Below are positions 1 to 8,313 of a stretch of 64,000 nucleotides of DNA, in pieces; position 1 is the stretch's first letter; each line of letters opens with the position of its first letter. Position numbers and translations under genes: made by a program. The DNA is from Microbacterium sp. MM2322 (lineage in GTDB: Bacteria; Actinomycetota; Actinomycetes; Actinomycetales; Microbacteriaceae): positions 744,001-808,000 of the forward strand of contig NZ_OZ075067.1 in NCBI RefSeq assembly GCF_964186585.1, given 5' to 3'. The notes under the pieces were generated by a model. The model had not been told where the DNA came from. It saw nothing but the letters and a program-made list of their open reading frames with translations, and ran no database searches.

Positions 1-1
1 G

Positions 2-763
2 TGGTACCGCGCCGAGGCGGCGCCCTGGGTGCGTCCGTTGACGCAGCTGATGCCCGCGGTCCCCGCGCCCGACCTGCCCGGCCCGCTGGAGCTGTGGGAG
101 GCGGGCGACGACCTCGCCGACCTCGATTGGCCGGCGACCCTGCAGGCCGGTGCAACGGTTCTCCCCGGGGTCACGACGCGTCGACGCTCTTTTTTGCCTG
201 ACGAACCGATACCCCGCGAGGCCAGCATCACGCTCGACGTCTTCATCGACTCGTCCGGGTCGATGCCGCGCCCGGAGCGAGGGTCGTCCGCCGTGCTCGC
301 CGGAATGATCGTGGCGCTGTCGGTGCTGCGAGGCGGTGGTCGAGTGCGGGTCACGAGCTTCTCGGGAGCGGGCCAGGTCGCCGGCTCCGAGGACTTCCAG
401 CGCACCGTCCCTGGTGTCGTGCGCGATCTCGCCTGCTACTTCGGCGGCGGGACGACGTTCCCGCTCGACCTTCTCGAGCGGCGCTACGCCGACCTCCGCC
501 CGCCGCTCCCCGACGAGCGACGGCACCTCCTCGTCCTCTCGGACGACGGCCTGGTGTCGATGTTCGGAGACGGCAACGATGCGTTCGCCGGTGTGGCGGC
601 GCGGGTCCGTCCGCTGCTGACGACCGCGACGCTCCTGCTCTCGGTGCGCTCCGACCGTGTCGACGCCCAGGCTGCCGCCGCGGGATACGACGTCCTGCAC
701 GTGAAGACGATGGATGAGGCGCCCGCCGCGTGCGCCCGACTGGCGGAGGTCCTGCATGGCTGA
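2..763 (+). CDS. VWA-domain protein, 5' end outside window
   Basis: The reading frame is open from the first bases of the window, so the gene is cut at its 5' end; a GTG at 29 is an internal codon or a weak alternative start. About 253 residues are visible. A von Willebrand factor A domain is indicated by a MIDAS-like DSSGS at bases 248-262, a later GGGTTFPLDLL segment that can supply the second metal-binding Thr, and VLSDDG for the third Asp. Such domains bind a divalent metal and a protein partner, and often work with MoxR-type AAA+ ATPases. The stop codon overlaps the next gene by 8 nt, and that gene overlaps the third in the same way, so the three are translationally coupled. No signal peptide can be judged because the N-terminus is missing. 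The VWA call is firm; the role is unknown. Confidence 0.75.
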   Translation, partial: WYRAEAAPWVRPLTQLMPAVPAPDLPGPLELWEAGDDLADLDWPATLQAGATVLPGVTTRRRSFLPDEPIPREASITLDVFIDSSGSMPRPERGSSAVLAGMIVALSVLRGGGRVRVTSFSGAGQVAGSEDFQRTVPGVVRDLACYFGGGTTFPLDLLERRYADLRPPLPDERRHLLVLSDDGLVSMFGDGNDAFAGVAARVRPLLTTATLLLSVRSDRVDAQAAAAGYDVLHVKTMDEAPAACARLAEVLHG

Positions 764-1367
764 ATCCGACGCACTGCTGTCGGCGTGGTCGGCATCCGCT
801 CCGCCCGAGGAACTCGCCTGGCGGGCGACCGTCCCCGGTCCGCCGCTCGCCGCCGTCGCGGCACGGCTGGCGAGCGTGCCTCGGTCCTTCCTCGACCCGC
901 GCGTCTCGATCGCCGCGCTCGCCGGTGACGTCCTCCGTTCCCGGCTCCTCGCCGTCGACCACGAGGCCGACGATCGTGTCCGGCGCGGCGCTGCCGTGGG
1001 GCTGTGGGTCCTGGCGAGCGAGGACCTCGTCGAGGCGTTCTCCCCGTCGATCGCCGCGGCGGCGGGTGCGGGACGTGCGGTCGACGCGCTGGCGCTCCGG
1101 CTCGCGCCCGTCGTCGACCCGTGGGAATGGTTGTCGGACGACGAGCGCCGGGAGGAGGCCGTCCGCACGTTCCTCCTCTGGGCGGGGATGCGGCCCGCCG
1201 GCGAGGACGTCGACACCGCCCGCAGCCTCCTCGACGCGCGAGACTCGCTCCGCCGCAACGCCGCGCTCGCGCAGGCCTACGCCGCGCACCGGCACCGCGA
1301 CGAGATCGCCCGCCGCCTCGCCGAGGCCCGCGCGAAGGAGGCCGCGGCGAGGTACTCGAGTGAGTGA
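756..1367 (+). CDS. Unrecognised 203-residue protein in VWA operon
   Basis: The ATG at 756 lies inside the end of the VWA gene and has a GGAGG about 7 nt upstream, which decides the start. I do not recognise a family. The protein looks soluble, helical and rich in Ala, Arg, Asp and Glu, with no membrane segment, no Cys and no obvious catalytic motif. The C-terminal 30 residues form a charged amphipathic helix. It could be a helical-repeat adaptor, but nothing in the sequence proves this. Its position, overlapping both neighbours by 8 nt, implies that it is made in step with the VWA protein and the adenylate-forming enzyme and probably acts with them. Confidence 0.7.
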   Translation: MAESDALLSAWSASAPPEELAWRATVPGPPLAAVAARLASVPRSFLDPRVSIAALAGDVLRSRLLAVDHEADDRVRRGAAVGLWVLASEDLVEAFSPSIAAAAGAGRAVDALALRLAPVVDPWEWLSDDERREEAVRTFLLWAGMRPAGEDVDTARSLLDARDSLRRNAALAQAYAAHRHRDEIARRLAEARAKEAAARYSSE

Positions 1368-2709
1368 CCCCGACGACGGTCTCGCCCTCGCCGAGTACGC
1401 CCCGGGTTCGGCGGCGGTCCTGACGGACCCAGAACGCTGGCCGACGATGGATGCCGCCGGTGCCGCACGCCTCGACCGGTGGCGCCGGCATCCCACCGCC
1501 CCCGACTGGGTGCACGCGACCGGCGACCGGCTGACGGCCGAGATGATCGAACGCACCCGGGTGCCGCTGTCGACGGAAGATTGGCTCGAGGAGCACCTCG
1601 CCACGGCGCGGAACCTGCTCGCGTACCGAGAGCTCGGCGCCCTCCCGACTCTCTCGGACTTCCCGCCGATCACACGGCAGCACCTCGTCGACGACCTCGC
1701 CTCGTTCGTCCCCCTCGACGCCGACCTCGACCGGATGCTGCACGGCACGAGCTCCGGCTCGACCGGTGCTGCACTCCTCATCCCCGACGACGTCGAGGAG
1801 GTCGCCCGCGGGTTTCATCTGATGGTGTCGCTGGTGCGGGCGCAGGGGATCGACTGGGTTCCCGACGACGAGCGGTTCGCCGTGGCATCCGTCGTCTTCC
1901 AGCGTCAAGCGTTCACGTACGTCTCGCTGGTGAGCGGGTTCGCGCACCGAGCGATGGCGCGCCTCAACCTCGACACCGGGGCGTGGCGGACACCGTCGGA
2001 CCGCGCCGCCTTCCTGCGGGATGCCGACCCCCAGGTCATCTCGGGCCACCCGACGAGCCTCGCCGAGCTGTTGAGCCCCGATCTTCGTGGGGCGGTGCGT
2101 CCGCTCGCGCTCTTCTCCAGCGCCATGGCGCTGTCGGCGCCCCTCCGGGCCGACCTCGAGGACGCGTTCGGATGCCCCGTCTTCGACGTCTACGGTCTGC
2201 ACGAGACGCGCCAGATCGCCGTCCGCACCGACGACGGGCCGTTCCGCGTGCTCGATCGGCGGGTGCACGTCGAGATCCTCGACCCCGCCGGCGATGCCCT
2301 CCCGGAAGGTGAGGTGGGCGAGATCACCGTGACGGCGGGGGAGAACCCGCTGCTGCCGCTCGTCCGGTACCGCACGGGAGACATCGGCCGTCTCGTCCGG
2401 CTGGCGGACGACGGCCTCGGGATCGCCGACCTCGAAGGCCGGGAGAACACGGTGTTCCTCGCCGCGGACGGCCGGCGGGTGCCGTGCGTCGACCTCACGC
2501 AACAGCTCCAATCGCACGGCGCGCGGGGGTGGAGCGTCGCTCAGGCCGCCGACGGCAGCGTCGACGCGCAGGTCGTCGGCGGGGATGCCGAGGCCGTCGA
2601 GCGCGCGCTCCGGTCGCTGCTCGATCAGCCCACCGACGTGACGCGACACGAGCGGCTCATCGACCTCGGCGAGGGCAAGCCGCGACGCTACCGCAGCGCC
2701 GCCGGCTGA
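1360..2709 (+). CDS. PaaK-like adenylate-forming enzyme (AMP-binding)
   Basis: The start is the GTG at 1360, inside the preceding gene, with GAGG 7 nt upstream; longer versions of the frame are shadows of the neighbour. The product is about 449 residues. It carries the adenylation P-loop HGTSSGSTG at residues 128-136, a YGLHE segment near 277 that corresponds to the A5 motif, and YRTGD at 337-341 with the ribose-binding Asp. This matches the phenylacetate-CoA ligase (PaaK)/coenzyme F390 synthetase branch of the ANL superfamily, which activates a carboxylate with ATP and passes it to CoA or another acceptor. No phenylacetate pathway gene is nearby. It is coupled to a VWA protein instead, so the substrate may be unusual, possibly protein-linked. 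The adenylation call is firm; the substrate is unknown. Confidence 0.8.
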   Translation: MSDPDDGLALAEYAPGSAAVLTDPERWPTMDAAGAARLDRWRRHPTAPDWVHATGDRLTAEMIERTRVPLSTEDWLEEHLATARNLLAYRELGALPTLSDFPPITRQHLVDDLASFVPLDADLDRMLHGTSSGSTGAALLIPDDVEEVARGFHLMVSLVRAQGIDWVPDDERFAVASVVFQRQAFTYVSLVSGFAHRAMARLNLDTGAWRTPSDRAAFLRDADPQVISGHPTSLAELLSPDLRGAVRPLALFSSAMALSAPLRADLEDAFGCPVFDVYGLHETRQIAVRTDDGPFRVLDRRVHVEILDPAGDALPEGEVGEITVTAGENPLLPLVRYRTGDIGRLVRLADDGLGIADLEGRENTVFLAADGRRVPCVDLTQQLQSHGARGWSVAQAADGSVDAQVVGGDAEAVERALRSLLDQPTDVTRHERLIDLGEGKPRRYRSAAG

Positions 2710-2739
2710 GCGGACCGGGTGCTTCCCAGCCCACTCCAC

Positions 2740-2754
2740 TACGGTGGATAGGTG
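2740..2754 (+). promoter_or_regulatory. -10 box and leaderless start of DEAD-box helicase
   Basis: TACGGT at 2740-2745 is followed by exactly 6 nt and then the GTG start at 2752, with no Shine-Dalgarno. This is the geometry of actinobacterial leaderless transcripts. No convincing -35 is visible. Confidence 0.5.
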
Positions 2755-4560
2755 AGTGACCCCCAGACCCCGACCGAATCCGCTGAAACCCCCGCCCTCC
2801 CCGGCTTCGATGAACTCGGCTTGACCGGTCCCGTCCTCGCCGCCATCAAGGACCTCGGCTACGAGACGCCCTCCGCGATCCAGGCCGCGACGATCCCCGT
2901 CCTTCTCGGCGGCCGCGATGTCGTCGGCATGGCGCAGACCGGTACCGGCAAGACCGCCGCCTTCGCCCTGCCCATCATGGAGAACCTGGACCTGAGCCAG
3001 AAGACCCCGCAGGCCCTCGTGCTCGCCCCCACCCGTGAGCTCGCGCTCCAGGTGTGCGAGGCGTTCGAGTCCTACGCCGCCCGCATGAAGGGCGTCCACG
3101 TCCTCCCCGTCTACGGCGGCCAGGGCTACGGCGTGCAGCTGTCGGCCCTCCGTCGCGGCGTGCACATCGTCGTCGGCACGCCCGGCCGCATCATGGACCA
3201 CCTCGAGAAGGGCACGCTCGACCTCTCGCAGCTCAAGAACCTCGTCCTCGACGAGGCCGACGAGATGCTGAAGATGGGCTTCGCCGAAGACGTCGAGCAG
3301 ATCCTCGCGAAGACGCCCGCCGAGAAGCAGGTCGCCCTGTTCTCCGCGACCATGCCGCCCTCGATCCGCCGCCTCGCGCAGCAGTACCTGCGCGACCCGG
3401 AAGAGATCACCGTCAAGACCAAGACGTCGACGAACGTCAACATCACGCAGCGGTACCTGATCGTGTCGTACCAGCAGAAGGTCGACGCACTCACCCGCAT
3501 CCTCGAAGTCGAAGACTTCGACGGGATGATCATCTTCGTCCGCACGAAGAACGAGACCGAGACGCTCGCCGAGAAGCTCCGCGCCCGCGGGTTCAGCGCG
3601 GCGCCGATCAACGGCGACATCCCGCAGCCCCAGCGAGAGCGGTCGATCTCGCAGCTCAAGGACGGCAAGCTCGACATCCTGGTTGCGACCGACGTCGCCG
3701 CCCGCGGTCTCGACGTGGAGCGCATCAGCCACGTCGTGAACTTCGACATCCCCACCGACACCGAGTCGTACGTGCACCGCATCGGCCGCACGGGTCGCGC
3801 CGGCCGCAAGGGCGACGCGATCAGCTTCGTGACGCCGCGCGAGCGCTACCTGCTCGCGCACATCGAGCGCGCCACCCGTCAGGCTCCCACGCAGATGCAG
3901 CTGCCGACGACCGAGGACATCAACTCGACCCGCCTCGCGCGCTTCGACGATGCGATCACCGCGGCCCTGGGCGAGACCGACCGGATCAACGGCTTCCGCG
4001 ATGTCATCGCCCACTACGTGCGCAACCACGACGTGCCCGAGCAGGACGTCGCCGCAGCCCTCGCCGTCGTCGCGCAGGGCGAGACGCCGCTGCTGCTCGA
4101 CCCCGCCAGCGACCAGCTCGCGAAGGCGCTCGCCGCCGACGCGCAGCGCGGTACCCGCAGCAACGACAAGGGCAGCAGCCGCCCCGAGCGCGCCGACGGC
4201 GGGTCGCGCGAGCGCCGCAGCCGCGGCGACTTCACGACCTACCGCATCGCCGTGGGCCGTCGTCACCGCGTCGAGCCGCGCCAGATCGTCGGTGCGCTGG
4301 CGAACGAGGGCGGCCTCGGCCGCGACGACTTCGGTGCCATCACGATCCGGCCCGACTTCTCGCTCGTCGAACTGCCGACGTCGATGGATGCCTCGGTCCT
4401 CGACCGCCTCAGCGGCACCCGCATCTCGGGTCAGCTGATCGAGATCCGTCCCGACCGCGGCCGTCCCGGTGGCGAGCGCCCGCAGCGCTCGTTCGACGAC
4501 CGACCGAAGCGTTCGTTCGACGACCGTCCTGAGCGCAAGCCCCGCCACGGCCGCGACTGA
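2752..4560 (+). CDS. deaD: DEAD-box ATP-dependent RNA helicase
   Basis: This 602-residue protein unwinds RNA duplexes using ATP in the cytoplasm and is likely to act in ribosome assembly and cold adaptation. A Q motif occupies about residues 19-43, followed by Walker A AQTGTGKT at 61-68, PTREL, DEAD at 167-170, SAT at 198-200, and HRIGRTGRAGR from 343. After the two RecA folds comes a DbpA-type RNA-binding domain at about 495-570, then an Arg/Asp-rich tail with two RSFDDRP repeats. This DEAD core, DbpA domain and basic tail is the actinobacterial DeaD/CsdA arrangement. The GTG start sits 6 nt after a TACGGT box and lacks a ribosome binding site, suggesting a leaderless message. It is not coupled to the genes before it. 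Codon use is strongly biased, as expected for a highly expressed gene. Confidence 0.93.
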   Translation: MSDPQTPTESAETPALPGFDELGLTGPVLAAIKDLGYETPSAIQAATIPVLLGGRDVVGMAQTGTGKTAAFALPIMENLDLSQKTPQALVLAPTRELALQVCEAFESYAARMKGVHVLPVYGGQGYGVQLSALRRGVHIVVGTPGRIMDHLEKGTLDLSQLKNLVLDEADEMLKMGFAEDVEQILAKTPAEKQVALFSATMPPSIRRLAQQYLRDPEEITVKTKTSTNVNITQRYLIVSYQQKVDALTRILEVEDFDGMIIFVRTKNETETLAEKLRARGFSAAPINGDIPQPQRERSISQLKDGKLDILVATDVAARGLDVERISHVVNFDIPTDTESYVHRIGRTGRAGRKGDAISFVTPRERYLLAHIERATRQAPTQMQLPTTEDINSTRLARFDDAITAALGETDRINGFRDVIAHYVRNHDVPEQDVAAALAVVAQGETPLLLDPASDQLAKALAADAQRGTRSNDKGSSRPERADGGSRERRSRGDFTTYRIAVGRRHRVEPRQIVGALANEGGLGRDDFGAITIRPDFSLVELPTSMDASVLDRLSGTRISGQLIEIRPDRGRPGGERPQRSFDDRPKRSFDDRPERKPRHGRD

Positions 4561-4593
4561 CCTCGAGCACGAGACCCCACGTCGATAAACGCG

Positions 4594-4638
4594 ATCCGGG
4601 CCGAGACACGGTGCACATCACCGAGTCCCGGCCCGGAT
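4594..4638. terminator. Two-part hairpin downstream of deaD
   Basis: Bases 4594-4607 pair with 4625-4638 (14 positions, one A/C mismatch). Inside them 4609-4613 pairs with 4619-4623 around the loop CACAT. The structure starts 33 nt after the deaD stop and is followed by TCCGTTTC, not a clean U-tract, so it may terminate weakly or protect the mRNA 3' end. Confidence 0.5.
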
Positions 4639-4700
4639 TCCGTTTCTCGGGGCGCACGGCGGACCGACGTCGCCACCCCCGACCGCGGCATCCGTGGCGG

Positions 4701-4753
4701 GCGGATGCCGCGGCTGACCGCGGGCGGATGCCGCGGCTGACCGCGCGCGGATG
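4701..4753. repeat. 23-bp tandem repeat, about 2.3 copies
   Basis: Units run 4701-4723 and 4724-4746, followed by a partial copy from 4747. Each unit begins GCGGATGCCGCGG. An inverted copy of that core lies just upstream near 4683-4694. Two units do not make a CRISPR array. The core contains the GGATGCC word that is abundant throughout the window. Confidence 0.7.
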
Positions 4754-4824
4754 CAATGGATCCTGGCCGACACGCCGCGCGACGGACCGGTCCGGCGGCG
4801 TGTCGTCGCGGATCCCTTGCATCC
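4749..4824. repeat. 76-bp intergenic inverted repeat
   Basis: The outer arms 4749-4763 and 4810-4824 are complementary over 15 bp with one mismatch. Inside them GACACGCCG near 4768 pairs with CGGCGTGTC near 4796. The element ends 15 bp before the stop codon of the convergent glycosidase gene, so it may terminate that gene, but it has no U-tract and is larger than a usual terminator. Confidence 0.6.
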
Positions 4825-4838
4825 GACGCCGCCGGCCG

Positions 4839-6650
4839 TCAGCTCGTATGGGTCCCCGTGATCGCCGCGCGGATGCGATCGACCGGGATCTTCGGCGTGC
4901 GGTCGGCTGTGACGAGGCCGTTCGTCTCCTGCAGGGTGTCGGCCAACTGCGTGTAGCAGAAGCCCGCGAGAGCATCGCTCGCGTGGACGGCCGCCATGAG
5001 CCCCTCGAAACGCTCGGCGAAATCCTCCGGAGAGGTCGCCGACGAGTACCCCCACGCTCCCTCGGCCGCCGACGTGTCGAACGAGATGCCGCCGAACTCG
5101 GTGAGCATCACCGGCGCATCCGAGACGTCGCCGCTGACGATGAGGGTTCGCCCGCCGGGGCCGACCGTGTCGATGAGGTGACGGATGCCGGCATCCGTCG
5201 CGTATCGCTCCTGCACGACATCGGGGCGCCACTCGTAGTCGTGGATCGCGACGATGTCGGTGTCGACCTGCTCCCACCCGTCGTTCGAGACCACCGGTCT
5301 CGTCGGGTCGAGGGCCTTCGTCAGCGAGACGAGCGCGCGGGCGAAATGCTGCATCCGCGGGTCGGTGGCGATGTGCTGCACGCCCCAGCTCTCGTTGATC
5401 GGCACCCACGTGACGATCGACGGATGCGACATATCGCGGCGGACGACCTCGAGCCACTCGCGCGTCGTGCGCTCGATGGCGGTCTGCGTGAACGTGTAGG
5501 TGCCGGGCGCTTCTCCCCAGACCAGCAGGCCGAGCTGGTCGGCAGCCAGGAGGAAGCGCGGATCCTCGAACTTCTGATGCACGCGGGTTGCGGTGAACCC
5601 CAGCGAACGGATGAGCTCGACCTCATCGCGGAGCGCCCCCGCCGACGGCGCGGCGAGGTGCGACTCGGGCCAGTAGCCCTGATTCAGCACGGAGCGCAGG
5701 TAGTAGGGGCGGTCGTTCAGCCAGAACCGCCCGCGGGCGACGTGGGCGGTGCGGAGGCCGAGGTAGGAATGCACGACGTCGTCACCCACTCGCACCTCGG
5801 CGTCGATGAGCCGCGGGCTCTCGGGCGACCAGAGGAGTTCCTCGTAGGACTGCCCGTTCGCGAGCTCCGCGACGGGGAGGACGATGGTCGACTCGCGCGA
5901 GCCCGCGGTCACCACGGCGTGGGCGAGTCGGGCACCCTCGTAGGCCAGGTCGACCTCGACCTCCGTCCCTGCTGACGGCGCGCCCGACAGTTCGAGGTCG
6001 AGGGTCACGGTTCCCCGTCGCGGGTCGGCCGTCCAGCGGATCGCGCTGACGTGCACATCGGGCACGCTCTCGAGCCACACGGGCTGCCAGATCCCGGACG
6101 TCCGGTGGTACCAGATGGCGTGCGGGTGATCCCGCCAGTCCTGCTTGCCACGGGGCTGCGAGATGTCGGTCGGGTCATCCTCCACGCGGACCACGACGGT
6201 GCGGTCGCCCGCGGCGACGGCCGAGGTGATGTCGAGCGCGAACGGTGTGTGACCGCCCTCGTGGCGCCCCACCGACCGGCCGCCGACCCACACCTCAGAG
6301 CGGTAGTCGACCGCGCCGAAGTGCAGGATCAGGCGTCGGCCGTTCGCGTGCCCCGCGGCGTCGAGGTCGTCGTCGGTGAGGTCGCGGGAGTACCAGAGCA
6401 CGCGGTGCGGCGCGGTGTCGCCGATTCCCGACGCGGTCGACTCGGGTGGGAAGGGGACGACGATCCGATCCGAGCGGATGCCGGTGCGCTCCCAGCCGAG
6501 GCGAGCCCCGGCATCCTCGTCGTCGAATGCGAACCCCCACGTTCCGGAGAGATCCGCCCACGCGGGGCGGACGAGCTGCGGTCGAGGGTAGGAGCCGTCC
6601 TGCGTGCTCGCGCGGAAGGCGACGTCATCGTCGGTCATGCGCACCAGCAT
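4839..6650 (-). CDS. Glycoside hydrolase family 2 (beta-glucuronidase/galactosidase-like)
   Basis: The product is about 603 residues from the ATG at 6650, chosen because CAGG lies 7-9 nt upstream; the ATG at 6638 is a close alternative. Family 2 enzymes hydrolyse terminal beta-galactosides, glucuronides or mannosides with retention. An N-terminal sugar-binding beta domain (about 30-210), an immunoglobulin-like domain (about 210-310) and a C-terminal TIM barrel are recognisable. The acid/base is in PINESWG (Glu about 420) and the nucleophile in TEFGG (Glu about 518). No signal peptide is present, so it acts in the cytoplasm on imported oligosaccharides. At this length it lacks the C-terminal domains of LacZ and is closer in size to beta-glucuronidase. 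It stands alone between two convergent or divergent genes, without a transporter beside it. The substrate cannot be assigned. Confidence 0.88.
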   Translation of the reverse strand: MLVRMTDDDVAFRASTQDGSYPRPQLVRPAWADLSGTWGFAFDDEDAGARLGWERTGIRSDRIVVPFPPESTASGIGDTAPHRVLWYSRDLTDDDLDAAGHANGRRLILHFGAVDYRSEVWVGGRSVGRHEGGHTPFALDITSAVAAGDRTVVVRVEDDPTDISQPRGKQDWRDHPHAIWYHRTSGIWQPVWLESVPDVHVSAIRWTADPRRGTVTLDLELSGAPSAGTEVEVDLAYEGARLAHAVVTAGSRESTIVLPVAELANGQSYEELLWSPESPRLIDAEVRVGDDVVHSYLGLRTAHVARGRFWLNDRPYYLRSVLNQGYWPESHLAAPSAGALRDEVELIRSLGFTATRVHQKFEDPRFLLAADQLGLLVWGEAPGTYTFTQTAIERTTREWLEVVRRDMSHPSIVTWVPINESWGVQHIATDPRMQHFARALVSLTKALDPTRPVVSNDGWEQVDTDIVAIHDYEWRPDVVQERYATDAGIRHLIDTVGPGGRTLIVSGDVSDAPVMLTEFGGISFDTSAAEGAWGYSSATSPEDFAERFEGLMAAVHASDALAGFCYTQLADTLQETNGLVTADRTPKIPVDRIRAAITGTHTS

Positions 6651-6684
6651 GCCCGACCTGACCGCATCCGCGAACACCCCCGAC

Positions 6685-8214
6685 TCACTCGAGGCGGAAC
6701 GCCGCCCAGAGTTCGGCCCGCGCGGCGAACGACCCGAGGTCGGTGCCGAGCGCCTTCTCGGCGGCGGCGAGCCGGGTCCGCACGGTGTGCCGGTGCACGC
6801 CGAGCGCCGCCGCTGCTCGCTCATTCGAGCCGTCCGCCTCGAGCCACGCCCGCAGCGTCTCTTCGAGGCGCCCGCCCGTCTCACGGTCGTGTGCCCGGAG
6901 CGGGGCGAGGTGCGCGGCGGCGACCATCGCGGCATCCCCCGACGACAGGGCCGACAGGATGCCGCCGGTCTGCACCTCCGCGAAGTGCGAGACCCCCGGC
7001 GCCGCAGCGCGGTCGCGCGCCGCGCGGGCCTGTCCGAGGGCGTGGGCGACGTCGGCGTAGCCCGCCGGCTCAGACACGCCGAGCCGCAGGGCGAACCGGG
7101 CCGGGATCTCGTCGAGCATCGTGGCGGCGGAGGCCGGCACCACGATCACGACGTCGTCGTCGAGCGTGCCGTAGACGAGGGCGCCGTGTCGCTCGTCGGC
7201 GCGGAGCTCGAGCACGTCGAGGAGAGCGCCCGTGCGGGGGCCACCGGCATCCGCCACCGCGACGACGATCGGCGCGGGAGGCAACGGACCCCACACGTCG
7301 CGGGAGATCTGCCGGGCGAGCGACGGGTCGCCGGTGAGGAGCGAGCGCACCATCCCCGAGCGGAGCACCGTGCGGGCGCGCGAGAGCCGCTGATGCTGTT
7401 CGAGCGCGAGGCCGGCCATCGCGATGACGGCGGTCACGACGTCGCGACCCGCCTGGTCGAGCTCGCCCGCGGCGATGGCGACGACGCCGTGGAGACTGCC
7501 GCCGCGCCCGAGGGTCTGCAGCGTGAACGCATCGGTGTCGGAGCGAAGAGACGATCCGGCCCGCGCGCCGCGGCGGAGGACCGCGTCCACTTCGGCGCGC
7601 AGCACGGCAGCCGCGTCGGCGGACAGGGTGCCGGAGGGGTGTTCGCGGACGAGCTCGCCGGCCGCGTCGTACATCCCCACCCACGTGTCGAGCTGTCGGG
7701 CGAGTTCGGCGATCGTGGCGTCCAGCCCGTCGGGGCGGAGGGCTGCGAGCGCGATCGCCCGCTGCGCCGACAGCGCCCAACTGCGCCGCGCGTAGGCCTG
7801 CGCGGCGACGGCTTCGGCGTTCGCGCGGGCGACGGCGATGAACGGCGTGCTGTACGGCACCTCGAACAGCGGCAGGTGCGCGCTGCGGCACGCTGCGGCC
7901 AGGCCCGGCGGGATGCCGTCGCGCACCACCTCGGTCCCGAAACCCAGGGCCGCGACCCCGCGGTCGACGAGCCGCTTCACGTAGGTCTCGAAGGGGTACC
8001 GCGCTCCCGCGGGGAACTGCGTCCCCGTCGTGAGGAGCACGAGGTCCTCGGCGAGGAACGGGGTGGGGTCATCGAGATCGGAACTGTGCACCCAGCGCGT
8101 CGGGCGGTCGAGCGCAGCCGGCGGCAGATCCGCTTCCTCGCCGTCGAGGCGCAGCTGCAGTTCGCGCCGGCCGAGGAGCGCGCGAAGGGTGGGGCCGGCA
8201 TCCCGTGTGACCAC
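6685..8214 (-). CDS. PucR-family transcriptional regulator
   Basis: The GTG at 8214 is preceded by GAGAGGAGCG, a good ribosome binding site; the long upstream frame is a shadow of gabT. The product is about 509 residues. The N-terminal third has the PucR sensory-domain pattern (LLTTGTQFP, FGTEVVRDGIPP), the middle is a GGDEF-like/CdaR-type region, and residues 463-490 form the C-terminal PucR helix-turn-helix with GVHRHTVRTRL. PucR proteins are usually activators of nitrogen or amine catabolism that respond to the pathway substrate. It is divergent from gabT with 96 bp between the start codons, where a perfect 14-bp palindrome lies, so control of the GABA/putrescine genes and possibly itself is likely. 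The ligand, perhaps GABA or putrescine, is inferred from context only. Confidence 0.88.
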   Translation of the reverse strand: MVTRDAGPTLRALLGRRELQLRLDGEEADLPPAALDRPTRWVHSSDLDDPTPFLAEDLVLLTTGTQFPAGARYPFETYVKRLVDRGVAALGFGTEVVRDGIPPGLAAACRSAHLPLFEVPYSTPFIAVARANAEAVAAQAYARRSWALSAQRAIALAALRPDGLDATIAELARQLDTWVGMYDAAGELVREHPSGTLSADAAAVLRAEVDAVLRRGARAGSSLRSDTDAFTLQTLGRGGSLHGVVAIAAGELDQAGRDVVTAVIAMAGLALEQHQRLSRARTVLRSGMVRSLLTGDPSLARQISRDVWGPLPPAPIVVAVADAGGPRTGALLDVLELRADERHGALVYGTLDDDVVIVVPASAATMLDEIPARFALRLGVSEPAGYADVAHALGQARAARDRAAAPGVSHFAEVQTGGILSALSSGDAAMVAAAHLAPLRAHDRETGGRLEETLRAWLEADGSNERAAAALGVHRHTVRTRLAAAEKALGTDLGSFAARAELWAAFRLE

Positions 8215-8229
8215 ACCCGCTCCTCTCTG

Positions 8230-8250
8230 TTGTACGCGCTGTACAGCGCT
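8230..8250. promoter_or_regulatory. Candidate PucR operator
   Basis: GCGCTGTACAGCGC at 8236-8249 is a perfect 14-bp palindrome. An extra TGTAC half-site at 8231-8235 gives two direct TGTAC copies 9 bp apart. It sits between the divergent PucR and gabT genes, upstream of the gabT -10 box. Confidence 0.5.
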
Positions 8251-8276
8251 GAGCTGAGAATAGACGCCTCGGCGAG

Positions 8277-8313
8277 TGACCGCACGCCCGTGCGCCCCTA
8301 CGCTCGCCGCATG
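8277..8313 (+). promoter_or_regulatory. gabT promoter, leaderless
   Basis: TGACCG at 8277-8282 and TACGCT at 8299-8304 are separated by 16 nt, and the ATG at 8311 follows after 6 nt. There is no Shine-Dalgarno, so the transcript probably starts at or next to the ATG. Confidence 0.5.

Noticed and set aside
1360..2709. Phenylacetate degradation gene (paaK)
   Set aside because: No other paa gene is nearby and the gene is coupled to a VWA protein, so the specific name is not justified.
484..4548. Minus-strand open frame of 1354 codons
   Set aside because: It lies antisense to the PaaK-like and deaD genes and has low-complexity Arg/Gly/Glu composition typical of high-G+C shadow frames; no motif or ribosome binding site.
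4701..4753. Possible CRISPR array
   Set aside because: There are only two and a third head-to-tail 23-bp units with no spacers and no cas genes.
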